DNA from: Limnomonas spitsbergensis
Lineage: Eukaryota; Chlorophyta; Chlorophyceae; Chlamydomonadales
DNA: 64,000 bases
Assembly (NCBI GenBank): GCA_037349105.1
Contig: JAYJMM010000083.1
Span: forward strand, 558,001-622,000
Reading direction: 5' to 3'
Made by a program: the position numbers and the translations under genes. Of this stretch, positions 1 to 10,500 are shown piece by piece. Within the stretch, counting starts at the first letter, position 1, and each line of letters opens with the position of its first letter. The notes under the pieces are model-generated. The model worked only from the letters and a program-made list of their open reading frames with translations. It did not search any database and had not been told where the DNA came from.

Positions 1-2
1 AC

Positions 3-749
3 GCTCTGCCCAGTGATGATGCGTCTCCTGGGGGAACTATGGCCGCTGCGACTGCCCCCTCAGAGTCCTGGCAGGCACCCGATCGGCGAGTCGAGGGGGC
101 ACCAGCACGTCCCACAGGCATCGTCACCAGGGCAGTTACCTCTAACCCACCCCCACCCGCCATAGAGGTCAAGCCTGTCCCGCTGTCCCCGCTGACAGTC
201 TCCTCCTCGCCCGCCTCATCCCTGGCTGCTGCGTCGAGAGACGCGCATGCGCGTCGGCCTAGTGGGGCGTACGCGTACAGCCCCCCGTTGCCGTACCCGG
301 CGTACCCGCCGCTGTCCCCGTCGTTCGAGGCTGCCGACAAAACGCGCCAGGCTGCTTATGCATCGGGGTATGACTCGTACTATCAAGAAACCGCAGGCGT
401 AGAGGTCCCTGCTAGCAGCGCGACGCCTACGCGTGTTTTTATTGTGCTGCAGTCTCCCGCACCCGAGATGTCCCCTCTGCCCATAGGACCTCCACCGGCC
501 TCCGGCGCAGCAGCGACCTTGTACGGTAGACCTTCTCCGTCTTCCTCCGCGCTCGTCGGCGGAGACGGCGGGAGCGGCCCGCTCACCCATCAGGCACATC
601 GCGCAATGACTTCAGCGGTCGAGGAGGGTGGCGGTGTGATCCCGTACGCGTATGACTCCTCCGCGCTGGCGTCGACCCACTCGCTCACGGGGAGCCTAAC
701 GTCGAGAAGTGTCAGCTCTGTGGCCTCAGGTGGAAAGCCGCAAGAGTGA
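3..749 (+). CDS. 3' terminal coding stretch of a Ser/Pro/Ala-rich protein (5' truncated by window edge)
   Basis: One frame is open from the left edge to a TGA at 747-749 (about 249 codons), with a strong preference for G or C at third positions, unlike the flanking AT-richer DNA. A Met codon lies at 39-41, but the frame is open upstream of it, so this is more likely the last exon of a gene starting outside the window than a complete gene. The product is low complexity: rich in Ser, Pro, Ala and Gly, with Pro runs and Tyr-Pro-rich patches around residues 75-100, and no recognisable domain, membrane segment or catalytic motif. It is probably a disordered C-terminal tail. A SINE-like repeat begins about 20 bp after the stop. 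Function unknown. Confidence 0.5.
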   Translation, partial: ALPSDDASPGGTMAAATAPSESWQAPDRRVEGAPARPTGIVTRAVTSNPPPPAIEVKPVPLSPLTVSSSPASSLAAASRDAHARRPSGAYAYSPPLPYPAYPPLSPSFEAADKTRQAAYASGYDSYYQETAGVEVPASSATPTRVFIVLQSPAPEMSPLPIGPPPASGAAATLYGRPSPSSSALVGGDGGSGPLTHQAHRAMTSAVEEGGGVIPYAYDSSALASTHSLTGSLTSRSVSSVASGGKPQE

Positions 750-767
750 CTGAAATAGCTAAGAAAT

Positions 768-850
768 CAATGACATTACACCTCTGGGCCCTGCTCAAAA
801 AGGCTCGGCCGCGTGGGCGCCCAACTGTCTCGTTGGAAGACAAGAAACTA
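768..850 (+). repeat. SINE-like family A copy in the 3' UTR of gene 1
   Basis: Best-preserved copy of a repeat whose core reads CTCAAAAAGGCTCGGCC then GCGTGGGCGCC, preceded by a GACRTTACACCTCTGGGCC-like stretch. GGCTCGGCCGCGTGGG resembles a Pol III box A, suggesting a tRNA-related SINE. Other copies lie at about 1686, 1930, 14507, 14770, 17822, 18912, 48880 and 49649. Confidence 0.6.
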
Positions 851-1279
851 GCTAAGAAGTAGAGCTAGCAGGGGATAGTGGGGTAAGGTTTAAACCTGCG
901 ACACCTAGTTAAGTAATAAATTTGGGGGCCCAAAGGCTGCTCTGGAGGGTGGGGAGGAGGCCGGCTGAAATGGAGGTCACATGAACTAATGTGTAGAGGT
1001 CACCTGAATACCGGTATGTGGTTTCTTTACCCCAGGTGGGTTTCCATCCTCAATCATAGAGAGCAAAAAATGCTACAGCATGGATGGAATGCTTGAGGAG
1101 GGGGGGTAGCCTGGATGACTTTCGATTTCAGTCTGCGCCACAGGACCTGTGGAACCACCGGGTGACCACTTCAAGGCCAATTTGGACCCACCCTTGAACG
1201 GCCCACTGCCGCAAATCGTGATATAGGCATATAGCTGAAGTGTAGCTGAAATGCGCAAAAATGAGCAATGGCCAGGATG

Positions 1280-1430
1280 AGGCATGGTAGCAACCTCCGG
1301 CTGAACCTGTGCCATTTCATGCCGTATTGTGCCACCTTGGGATGAGGCATTGTAGCAACCTCCGGCTGAACCTGTGCCGTATCACGCCATTTCATGCCAT
1401 ATTGTGCCACCTTGGGATGAGGCATGCTTT
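1280..1430 (-). repeat. Family D dimeric GATACGGC element
   Basis: Two half-units in tandem, each containing the complement of CACAGGTTCAGCCGGATTGT and a pair of GATACGGC-like words. The same dimeric design recurs at 5123, 11262, 12388, 28173, 40378 and 45907. The units look like a short non-autonomous repeat; no coding capacity. Confidence 0.55.
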
Positions 1431-1685
1431 ACGCTCTCATAGTGCCATCCAACCCCTGCCCCCACTGCATGCCTTACGCTATCATAAATCATAATGCCAT
1501 CCAACCTCTGCCCCCACTGCATGCAGAGGACATGTTACGGTTCAACATCGATGGTGGGGGCGGTTACGGAGACGGCAGCGAACCATCCACGTCTTGCGAC
1601 TCGGTGGCACTTTCATGAGACTTTTTCCTCCTTTCTTTTGTCCTGCCCCCTCGTGTTTGTTTCCATCTTTCCTCTTAACTCTTTA

Positions 1686-1745
1686 CTTAGGCGCCCATGC
1701 GGCCGAGCCTGTTTGAGCAGGGCCCAGAGGTGTAACGCCATTGAC
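1686..1745 (-). repeat. SINE-like family A copy
   Basis: Reverse-strand copy containing the complements of GGCTCGGCCGC and CACCTCTGGGCCCTGCTCAA. Confidence 0.55.
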
Positions 1746-1929
1746 TTTCATAAGACTTAAAGACTGGTGGTAAAAACAAAAACTTTTTGAAGGCTAGTCT
1801 AATCAGGGGCAGGGGATACATACGGTTCCTGACTTTTGGTGCCTGACTTTTGTGTTCTTTTTGTTTGGTGGGTGAACATGCTATCCTATCTTTCCTATTT
1901 TGCCTTATCCCTTGAATTTCCTAGCTGAC

Positions 1930-1995
1930 CTTTTGTTTGCCGACGTGGCCGAGATTCATTTCAGCATGGCCCAGAGGTGTTAAGTCATTAACATT
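1930..1995 (-). repeat. SINE-like family A copy, diverged
   Basis: The variant with GGCCACGTCGGC in place of the usual core. It matches the variant at 17822 better than the main subfamily. Confidence 0.45.
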
Positions 1996-3140
1996 AACGT
2001 ACTCGTGCAGCCGTCAGATAGCTCTGTTAACCGCTATCAATTCCAATCACTGCTAATGAGGATATCATCACCAGCGTGTTTCCCCCACAATATCGGATGT
2101 CAATTTGTCATGCCCCAATCCTCCAATGCAGTCTAGCGGCAAGAGCCCCTAGGAACTAGTCCACCACTTAAGGAAGATCGTTGGCCGGCATCGCAAGGCT
2201 AGCATCCCCACCAGGCACTAAAGTGCCGTACACTCTTATCATATTTACCTTTCAGCATTTTTAGCAGACGTACCAGTCACTTACTAATGTATTCCTTTAG
2301 ACTTCACGACCCTTACATTCTTATATATCTATTTCCACAGATCTAACGCTTCTTTAGTCCTTCAAGCTATAACACAAGGTACTTAAATTGCATCGAAGTA
2401 GTTTATTTCCCGGCGCACATCTTTTTGGGGGATGCACCGTTTTCGGACAGTTGCCGAGTCTTCACGCGGCACATACAACACCCTTATACATATGCACATT
2501 TCAGCAGCTTTTACATCCCAGTGTTCTTCACGAAGGCACGACGGGGGGTGTCTCCATTGTTGAACGGGTGAGACACCTAACGGGTTAGTGCTATGAAAGG
2601 CTAGGTTTTCCGACTTCCTTTATTTTTTGCACTTTTACACTATCGTCTTCCTTCTCCAAGACTCCAGCCACACAGTTAGACGAGACTCAATTTGATCAGG
2701 AAAAACGTCGTTGACACAACACGATAATACAAGTCTAACAAAGGAGGCAATATCGAGTATCTCCACAACGCAGCCTGTCTTTCATGATCCGCACTAGGAG
2801 CGTCGGAAACAGTGTAAGTGGGGGGACCGGACCGGCGCGTGGGTCAACACCACGTGGGGGTGGTTGTCCCCCTGGGTGGCTAGACCTGCTTTGTCCACCA
2901 CTGTGGGAGGACCCTTCGGGGAGTCCCCATCGTGGACCATCCATTTGGGTCTGAGACGACAACTCCCAATACATAAGACAATATCAACTGCTGCTCACTC
3001 TCCCCTCCCTGCCCCTACACCCCTTTTACAGCATCGAAGCCTCATCCTCCAGTAGTAACTTGAATCAGTCTGCCGAACCACCATCCGCAACAGTTGCTCC
3101 GTGCATATAGATTTTGCTTGTGCGTTTTTGTGAGATGCGC

Positions 3141-6100
3141 TTATTGCAGCAGCTTCACAATGTCCGACTCAATCTGCTCTGGGGCTGTCGTGGATGGGTA
3201 CCTGTTGAAATGACGAAAAAGGGCATCACGAAGCTTCAGAAGATAGTCAATGGCTCGGCCGCGTGGGCGCCAAAGGACTCATGCTAGGAAATCAGTGTTC
3301 ACCAGTTTGTTTGAGTGCCACATCTGCAGTGCCCGTCAATCGGCGTGGCTCTCACACCTCCACACATTCACACAGTAGAGGTAACACGAAGTTCAAATTT
3401 TACAACACCCAGGCAACATAGGAGGACGGCATGGCTGAACCATGGCCCATGCTGTGCATGGTAGCTGGAATTGAGCCTAGCCATTCCCTGCCAGCCCCAC
3501 GCGGCCGAGCGTTAAGCAGGGCCCAGCGGGTATGCACTGTGCTAAACCCAGGCAACATGCAAGATTCTAGACCTTATCTACAAATGTCACAAACAAACGT
3601 TGGAGCTGCTTGGTAAGATGTGCACAGACCCTCTACTGGATGCCCCTGTCCCTTCCCACCTCAACTCCTCATCACGCACCTCCTCACAACCTTACCAGTC
3701 TTGTCCACAAGGAACTTGGGGAAGTTCCACTTGATATCTAGCTTAGGGTTTTCGCTTAACTTTTTAACCACTTTAACTCCTCATCACGCACCTGCCGACA
3801 ACCTTGCCAGTCTTGTCCACGAGGAACTTGGAGAAGTTCCACTTGATGTCGTTGTTGAGGAGTCCTGGCAGGCACAGAAAGTGAGTGAAAGATAACAGAC
3901 CAAACCTGACATGAAGACACAGCCAACCCAAGAAAACAAGCATTTGAACATGCATTTAAGGCATTATATATGCTCTCTGTTTCCCAGCTTTCTTTCCATG
4001 TAGACGTTATGATACTCCACACTATATTGTGCGCATTTAACTTCAAATCGACAATTATAAGCCCACACAACCGCCTTTTTAATTAGGGCCCGTCACAAGT
4101 TGTTCCGTCACGAACTTGTATTTACAACTTCCATTCAAAGGGTTTATATTCAATATTGAGTAGCACAGCTGGCAGCTTCCTTAGGCTTCAGGGATCTAGC
4201 CTCCCTGTATGTGGCAGGACAGTCTCTACCTTGAGACCTCTCGTTCCTCTTGTGCCTTCGCCCTTTCCTAGCTGCTTTTTTGTTTGCCAACACAGCCCAG
4301 CTTCATTTCAGCATGGCCCACAGGTGTAACGTCATGAAGTCCTATATGCAGAGGTTCATCCTCCCCAAATCCCCAACACAGCACAGGAGCTCATGGTCTG
4401 CTGTCCTAGTGTCCTCACCTCCCTTTTGGCTCTTCAGGTAGTCAAACACGGGGTCTGCCTCAGGGCCGTTCACATTCACCTGGCAGAAAACGAAGTTGGC
4501 TAGGTTGGTACGCAGACACATGCAGCAGTTGTGCGCATCGAGGGAACAGACAAGGTACTGGCAAGAGGGCCTTTCCTTCCGGAACTAGTAAGAGTCCACC
4601 CTCCCTGGCCATGCGTCTTTTGACAGGCTCCCCATGAACCGGTCAGCAGAGACTCGCAACACAACAATATGTCTTCAGCAGCAGAGAAAATCAGGGCGTC
4701 GGTGGGCCTCAAGTGTTGCTTTTTTCGGCTCAAGGCCACAATCAGCAGGCCGTCCCGCGGCCATCAGAGGACCGATTGGGACCAAACCTGGACTGTCTTC
4801 CGGCCGGCGGCCCTAGCAGCAGGGCTGCTTTCACCTGTGGCCTCTAGCAGGCAGCCGGGTTGTAGCTGATATGTAGCTGAGTTACATAAAAAGAAACCAT
4901 CGCGGGCCTGGACATTCACCTTAGCAAAGAGAGGGAAGCTGACGCCATATTTCGAAGTTGCAAAGCCCTTGATCTCCTTGTTTGAGCCGGGCTCTTGCGC
5001 GCCAAACTGCAGAAAATGCACGAGGGGCGGGATGTTAGAGGCACATAGCGAGGACCGGGACACGCCTGCGAGCTTCGTCGTGACAATGCATGATGCAAGG
5101 TGTCATTCTACGACTCAAACACAAGGTAGCAATATGGCACGATACGGCACTGAATTCGCCGGATTGCACTACCAAGGTAGCTCGATACGGCGTGATACGG
5201 TGCGTGTTAATCCGGATTGTGCTACCATGCTAAAACACTCCTGTGAATACGCCCGTGGTAGTTCCACAATGTTGTGTTGTGCTGCATCTGTTTAAGTAGA
5301 CACCTGGCAAGCATGGGCGCGAGTGGACAAGTATGCTTACACAAAATTGAGAATGGCGGCAGCTCGGCTGCTACCAGCTCATAGCCGTGTCCTCCCAGCC
5401 TGACCTCATGCAGTAGGTCAGCTGCATGGCCCCCCCCACCCTGTCTGTACCAGTGTTTATCTTAGTGTGTAGCAGACTACCTTTCGGGGACCGCCGGGCG
5501 GCCACTTCCAGGCCAACAGGGACCAAGCCTCGAGAGGGATTTAGTGGGCAATCCAAGCAGCATGTTCAGCTGCACCTGGCCCCCACGGCCACAGGCCGTG
5601 ATGTAGCTAAATTGTAGCTGAAACACACGAATAAACACTCCTGTACCTGGTTGCAAGGAAAGCCGGCCACGACGAGGCCCTGTTTGCTAAACTTCTTGTA
5701 CAGAGACTCGAGCTCGGTGTATTGAGGTGTGAACCTTGATGTGGAAGGCATGGAACAGAACTTGGTCAGACAACGATCGACCGTTAAACAAAGCTACGCA
5801 TGTGTTGTCAGTTGCAACGTCATTTTGCATTGCCATGCTTTGCCTTGCACCGTTTTGACTGCACAGGTCTCTCGGTCGAATCCAGGACATTGGCATTATC
5901 TTTCATGTTTCACCTCAGAACAAATTGCAATTTCCGTTGAGTTCAAAGACTTTCTTAGAGCGATAGTCCTAGACAGAAAGATAGTGGAAGACAGACAAGA
6001 GTCCACGACCTGGGAAGGGGAGGCGCGCACATAAATAGGTCCAAAAAGAGGACCAGAGAATCAGCATGGCGACACTACTTGGGTGCCAGCTGTGTGCACT

Positions 6101-7322
6101 CATCCCAAATTCCTGTTTAAATCTACGTAGTACAGCACCAATATGTACAAAGGTAGCCTATCAATGCCTTACTGTTTGGCTGCCCTCTGCCATGATCCTG
6201 GCCCTGCCCTTCTCACCCGCACTGTGATGCCAGATTCACGATCAGAACCACCTGCCACACAAGTGAAAGGACATGACTTGTGTGAGCTCTTAGATCTCAG
6301 CAGCAAGGGCAATGGCAATGGCAAGGTCAAGCTTAGATCTAAGATCTCAGCAGCAAGGGCCATGGCAAAGTCAAGCTTACATCTTAGATCTCAGCAGTAA
6401 GGGCACCTTAAACAATGGCTGTGCACCCACGCGGCCAGGGTATTGCAGGGTTGGTTGCCTTTCTAGCAAGTGAAGCGGGGTAGTCATTCCCATCCCCTCA
6501 AAATAAATTGCCACAAACTAACCAATGAAGCTGCACCTGATCAGGCACTGCATCTCCTTCTGACCTAGAGCACCATCATATTTATTTCCGTGATCCTCAG
6601 ACCACATTGAGGTGACCATGAAGCAGAGCCACAACTTGGCCAGTGGGGACCAAACTTGAACGACCTAGAGCCAGAAGTATGGGTAGCAGGGCTTCCTGCA
6701 CCATCAACCATGGCTGTGGGTCGAGACGCAGCTGTATTGTAACTAAACAGCGCTCAAACAAACACCTTGCCCTCGAATCGTAACTGGACAGCGCTAAAAA
6801 AACCTCACCTTGCCCTTGAATTGCTCCATCTTGACAGACTTGCCATCAATGTTCTGCAGTGCACGTAAGAGAATTCACTACAATGAGAAAGGGCTTGAGG
6901 GGTCTTCAGGTACACAAAAGTGCATGCCAGCACCTGTCTGACACCCTTTTAGGTCTAGCATGGGATTCAGTGGTGCAGTGCCTCAGCCTTTTTACAGAAA
7001 TGGGGCGCCAGGCTGCTAGTCGATACAGCGGATGCTGTCACATGTCCAGATCCGCAGCTACCCAGAGAAATACTGAAATGGGAGGGTGGACGCTGTGGGG
7101 GCAGATTATGCAAGAAGTTAAGCCTCTCTGCAACTCGACGCGGCATACCTTGACCTCATACTCGTAGAAACTGCCCTTCGCTGGCGCGGATGAGCCGAAC
7201 ATAGCATGCACGGACAGTGCACGCTGAGATCGACCGACAGTCCTGGGGCGCACGACACTTTGTCTACAGGATGCAGCGCTGCGGATCTGCATGCTGCGCT
7301 GGTTGACAAGCGATTGCTGCAT
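3141..7322 (-). CDS. GPX: Glutathione peroxidase-like protein (thiol peroxidase), probably plastid
   Basis: Reduces hydrogen or lipid peroxides with a thiol donor. Eight exons on the minus strand: 7322-7149, 6853-6809, 6251-6217, 5734-5647, 5006-4920, 4479-4419, 3864-3792, 3201-3141. All have GT/AG ends and compatible phases, giving 207 aa. Residues 1 to about 45 are Ser/Arg-rich with no acidic residue, like a plastid transit peptide. Family motifs follow in order: NIDGKSVKMEQFKGK, VNLASQCGFTPQY with the peroxidatic Cys near residue 83 (TGC, so Cys rather than selenocysteine), GFPCNQFGAQEPG (Gln of the catalytic tetrad), VNVNGPEADPVFDYLKS, and DIKWNF (Trp and Asn of the tetrad). The stretch between QEPG and FPLF, where thioredoxin-dependent plant-type enzymes carry a resolving Cys, has none. 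A second copy of exon 7 lies at 3680-3737. The first intron carries no B element; several later introns do. Confidence 0.93.
3418..3546 (-). repeat. tRNA-like SINE family A2 copy
   Basis: Read on the minus strand, a box-A-like TCGGCCGCGTGG is followed about 20 nt later by a box-B-like GGCTCAATTCC, the spacing of an internal Pol III promoter. Further copies: 25310-25445, 49755-49845 and 56940-57066. Confidence 0.55.
3680..3737 (-). other. Duplicate of peroxidase exon 7, possible alternative exon
   Basis: Copy of the 73-bp exon at 3792-3864, shortened by exactly five codons (58 bp). It retains DIKWNFPKFLVDKTGKVV, an AG acceptor just upstream and the same GTGCGTGATG donor, and enters and leaves in the same phases as the real exon. 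Splicing it in place of exon 7 would delete Gly-Leu-Leu-Asn-Asn and keep frame; using both would also keep frame. The sequence between the two copies includes a TTAGGGTTT motif (complement CCCTAA). Confidence 0.6.
4713..4898 (+). mobile_element. Family B short terminally repeated (MITE-like) element
   Basis: Family description: about 190 bp, starting with a CAGTGTTTNTTTTAGTG-like end and finishing with its inverse ending in AAAGAAACACTG. Inside are GACCACCTTTG, a GGCCGCC/GGCCACC pair, the core TGGGACCAAACCTGGAC, AAGCAGCAGGGCT, and one or two TGTAGCTGA words before the right end. No coding capacity. Plus orientation means the core reads GGGACCAAACC. This copy sits in a peroxidase intron just downstream of exon 5. 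Confidence 0.65.
5123..5230 (+). repeat. Family D dimeric GATACGGC element
   Basis: Two half-units joined at CTACCAAGGTAGC, in a peroxidase intron. Confidence 0.55.
5451..5640 (+). mobile_element. Family B element
   Basis: Both ends present (CAGTGTTTAT left; AATAAACACTC right), between peroxidase exons 4 and 5, ending a few bases before exon 4's donor. Confidence 0.6.
6576..6768 (+). mobile_element. Family B element, diverged
   Basis: Core GGGGACCAAACTTGAACGACC and GGGTAGCAGGGCTTCCTGC are recognisable; the right end has decayed. In a peroxidase intron. Confidence 0.45.
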
Positions 7323-7565
7323 TCTTATTGGTGAAGTTAAGGAAGGTTTGATTGTCGATGATGATGATTACAAGCAATCGTGCAGTCGTGCAATTACAAT
7401 TTAGATCGCTGATCGCGTGGTTAGTGGCGGGGTAGGATTATGTGGCCCAGATTGTTGCCGTCCACGGTGTGAACCCCTCCGAACCTCTCCAACCTTCTGA
7501 ATTTGCCGTACCCCCGCATATCAAAGCTTGAATACGTCCCCAATAATTGAACCAACCCCTGGAGA
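7323..7565. promoter_or_regulatory. Shared intergenic region of two divergent genes
   Basis: Only 243 bp separate the start codon of the peroxidase (minus) from that of the unknown plastid protein (plus), so the two probably share a promoter region. An ATTGG word (inverse CCAAT) lies at about 7327-7331. No clear TATA box is visible in either direction. Confidence 0.45.
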
Positions 7566-10500
7566 ATGTCGCTGTTACTTAGCAAACGCTTTTGTGCAAC
7601 TGCTTCTGCCGGGCGATGCTCACGCCTGGTCGTGCGAGCGGAGCTCCCTTTCGACGCCAGCAACGGTAGGAAACCACTTCATGGAGACGCATGTGGCGTG
7701 TGCATTCCTGTCGGGCGCTAGCATGGTGACTCCGCATGTGCCCATCTGGAGAGGAGTAGACACTCCGTCATGAAGGGACCCTGGCACACCTCCTCGCCTG
7801 CCATGCGCCGGAGTGCACTTATGTTTCCTCATCGGACGACGTGGCCGTTCATCTCCCGATCACTCTTGCCTATGCCTGCCCGTCTTTTCCCTCGTTATGA
7901 CCAGTCGTCGGCGACAAGCTGGGCCGTTGGATGAAGACCCCTTTCGACCTCCTCGCGTTTGGCCCACGTGCCAGCACTGGTGCCCTCATATCGGCACCTG
8001 AAAGACTGCAACGATTGTGAGTGTTATGTTCATTGAAGGACGATGGGCGGAAAGAAGATGTTAACAGAGTAGATTTTAGGAAAGTACGGCCTATCTGTAG
8101 GCAAACGACTCCTCCGCTCTGCCATGCAGACCCTGGCCTTTCTCCTTCCTGGGTGAGGCAAACTTGTACAAATCCTTCTTCAGCGATGTATGACATCAGA
8201 ATAGGAGTTTGGGTTCCTCAGACCCAAACTGTGCTGACAGTTAGGGCCTGGGGCAGCATCAAAGCTCATGCCGACGGCGGAAGTGGCCTGGGCCTGGGCC
8301 TGGGGCAGCACGTAAGCTCAGGCTGATAGCGGAAGTGCAGCATGTTTTGGATTTGATGCACCTCTGGGCCCTGCACCTTACAAGGTTACAGCGTGGGAAC
8401 TGCGGCAGTGGACCGGCTGGGGCTATCCATAGCCATGCTCCTGCAAGCCATGCGAGGCAGGGCTTGCTGCCTGGTAGGGGAAGCAAATATGAGAGGCCAC
8501 AAACAAGCCGATGTAATCTGTCAGGCATCTGTCATTCCGAGCCAAGGCTATCTGGCAGGCCTACAATTCAATAGTGCCCTGGAGAGGTCATCACAGAAAT
8601 ACCCTCCCCCTTTGAATGTGGGGCTGGTGAGTGGAAACTGATCTTAACGGGCTCTCAGTCATGAACTGCGCCCGTTCCATGCTGCTTGTGTTTGAATCTT
8701 TGTCCCCATGCTGGTGCCTGCATGCAGTCAGACAGACATGGAGATAATGGGCTCCCATGCCTGTCATGTCCCGCACCCGCTCCATGCTGCTTGTGTTTGA
8801 AACCCAGTCCCCATGCTGGTGTCTGCATGCAGTCAGACAGACATGGAGTTAACGGGCTCCCATGCCTGTCAAGTACCGCGCCCGTTCCATGCTGCTTGCG
8901 TTTGAATCCCCGTCCCCATGCTGGTGCCTGCATGCAGTCAGACAGACATGGAGATAATGGGCTCCCATGCCTGTCATGTCCCGCGCCCGTTCCATGCTGC
9001 TTGCGCTTGAATCTCCGTCCCCATGCTGGTGTCTGCATGCAGTCAGACAGACATGGAGTTAACGGGCTCCCATGCCTGTCAAGTACCGCGCCCGTTCCAT
9101 GCTGCTTGCGTTTGAATCTCTGTCCCCATGCTGGTGTCTGCATGCAGTCAGACAGACATAGAGTTAATGGGCCCCCATGCCTGTCATGTCCCGCGCCCGT
9201 TCCTTGCTGCTTGCGTTTGAATCCTCGTCCCCATGCTGGTGCTTGCATGCAGTCAGACAGACATGGAGTTAACGGGCTCCCATGCCTGTCATTTACAGCG
9301 CCTGTTCCATGCTGCATGCTTTTGAATCCCCGTCCCCATGCTGGTGCCTGCATGCAGTCAGACAGACATGGAGCGGGTAATGGAGCTGGTGCAGGACCCT
9401 AGACCCATGGAGGAAAAGAGGGAGGTGTTGCTGAAGGTGGGTGGCCCATGTATGAGAAACATACCATAGACTTGTTTTGCCTCCGCAAACGAGAAAGAAA
9501 TGTAGTTTGCTAGCTGAAGCGCGCTTCATTGGAGATTCCTAAACCCTAAATCCTAGACTGGAGGGAAATAAGGAGGTGTTGCTGAAGGTAGGTGGCCCAT
9601 GCATGAGGTACCAGGGAAGTGACGCCGGGGCCGACGCCGGGAGAAATGGGCCGAAGGTCCATTTTTCCGGCCATCTTGCAACCTTCTCCCTGGCAAACCC
9701 CGGCAAAAACGGGGGGCTGGCTGACTCTGCCCCCGGCGTCAGCTGGGAATTTTTAATATTCTCACGACTCTCCCCGGCTCCTCTCCATAATAGGCATAAT
9801 CATGTCTCATGCCGATTTAGTGCACTCAAGAACAAGGTGTCCGTTCTGCCATACTCTGTCGATAATATGAGGTGTCGCCCAAGCTGCCCTATTCAGTGCA
9901 TCCTGGGACGAGTTGCTCAGGGTGAGTGGCTCTAGACAAGCTGTCCCTACCAGTGCTTATTTTAGCACGCTTCAGATACAATTCAGCTACACCACGGTCT
10001 ATGGCCGTGAGGGGCTGGCACAGCAAGACCTGCTGCTTGGACCATCGGCCATAGGCTGGTCAACGTTTGGTCCCAATCGGCCCAGAGGTGGCCGCCCGGT
10101 GGCCTCCTGAAGGTGGTTTGGTTTGCATTAAAATAATCACCGTTGGGACTCCCTATCCGTCTCTGTTATCCCCGTAGCCTTTCAGTCTACGGTAGGTATT
10201 TTGTCATTTTAGTCCCGGTTGATGTACATAATAAATGCGTGAGATGAAAAATCAGGTCTGCCACCGCGCTGCACACCTGGGGTGTCAACGCGATGGGAGG
10301 GAAAGAGGAGTAAGCGGCGCAACGGATTATCTGCCCGACCTAGAGCTCCAATTCCTATCAAGGAATTCATGAACTTTTGTATTTGGATTCAGCTGGCTCA
10401 CCAGCAACTGCCTGTTGCCTGATGGGCCTGTGTCGGCAAAGGCCCACCAGGCCCACCAGTTTTATTTTCCAGCTACCAGGCCACCATAAGCAGGCAGCCT

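Larger units (their letters stand above)
750..3140. other. Intergenic region between gene 1 and the peroxidase gene 3' end
   Basis: No supported coding gene. It holds three copies of the GGCCGCGTGGGC SINE-like family (768, 1686, 1930), one dimeric GATACGGC-type element (1280-1430), AT-richer unique sequence at 2000-2800, and the probable 3' UTR of the minus-strand peroxidase gene. On the minus strand a TGTAA motif, the usual green-algal polyadenylation signal, lies at 3026-3030, about 110 nt past the peroxidase stop codon. Confidence 0.5.

Noticed and set aside
2388..2588. Small open frame between gene 1 and the peroxidase gene
   Set aside because: No codon bias, motif or splice context; consistent with chance.
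8086..8151. Exon-like segment YGLSVGKRLLRSAMQTLAF with AG and GT borders
   Set aside because: Its phase cannot join the preceding exon (ending at 8016 in phase 2), whereas direct joining of 8016 to 9358 is in frame and gives a convincing sequence. Kept only as a possible cryptic exon.
8655..9402. Open frames of over 230 codons on both strands
   Set aside because: They result from a 105-bp repeat (a multiple of three) made of intron and exon-head sequence.
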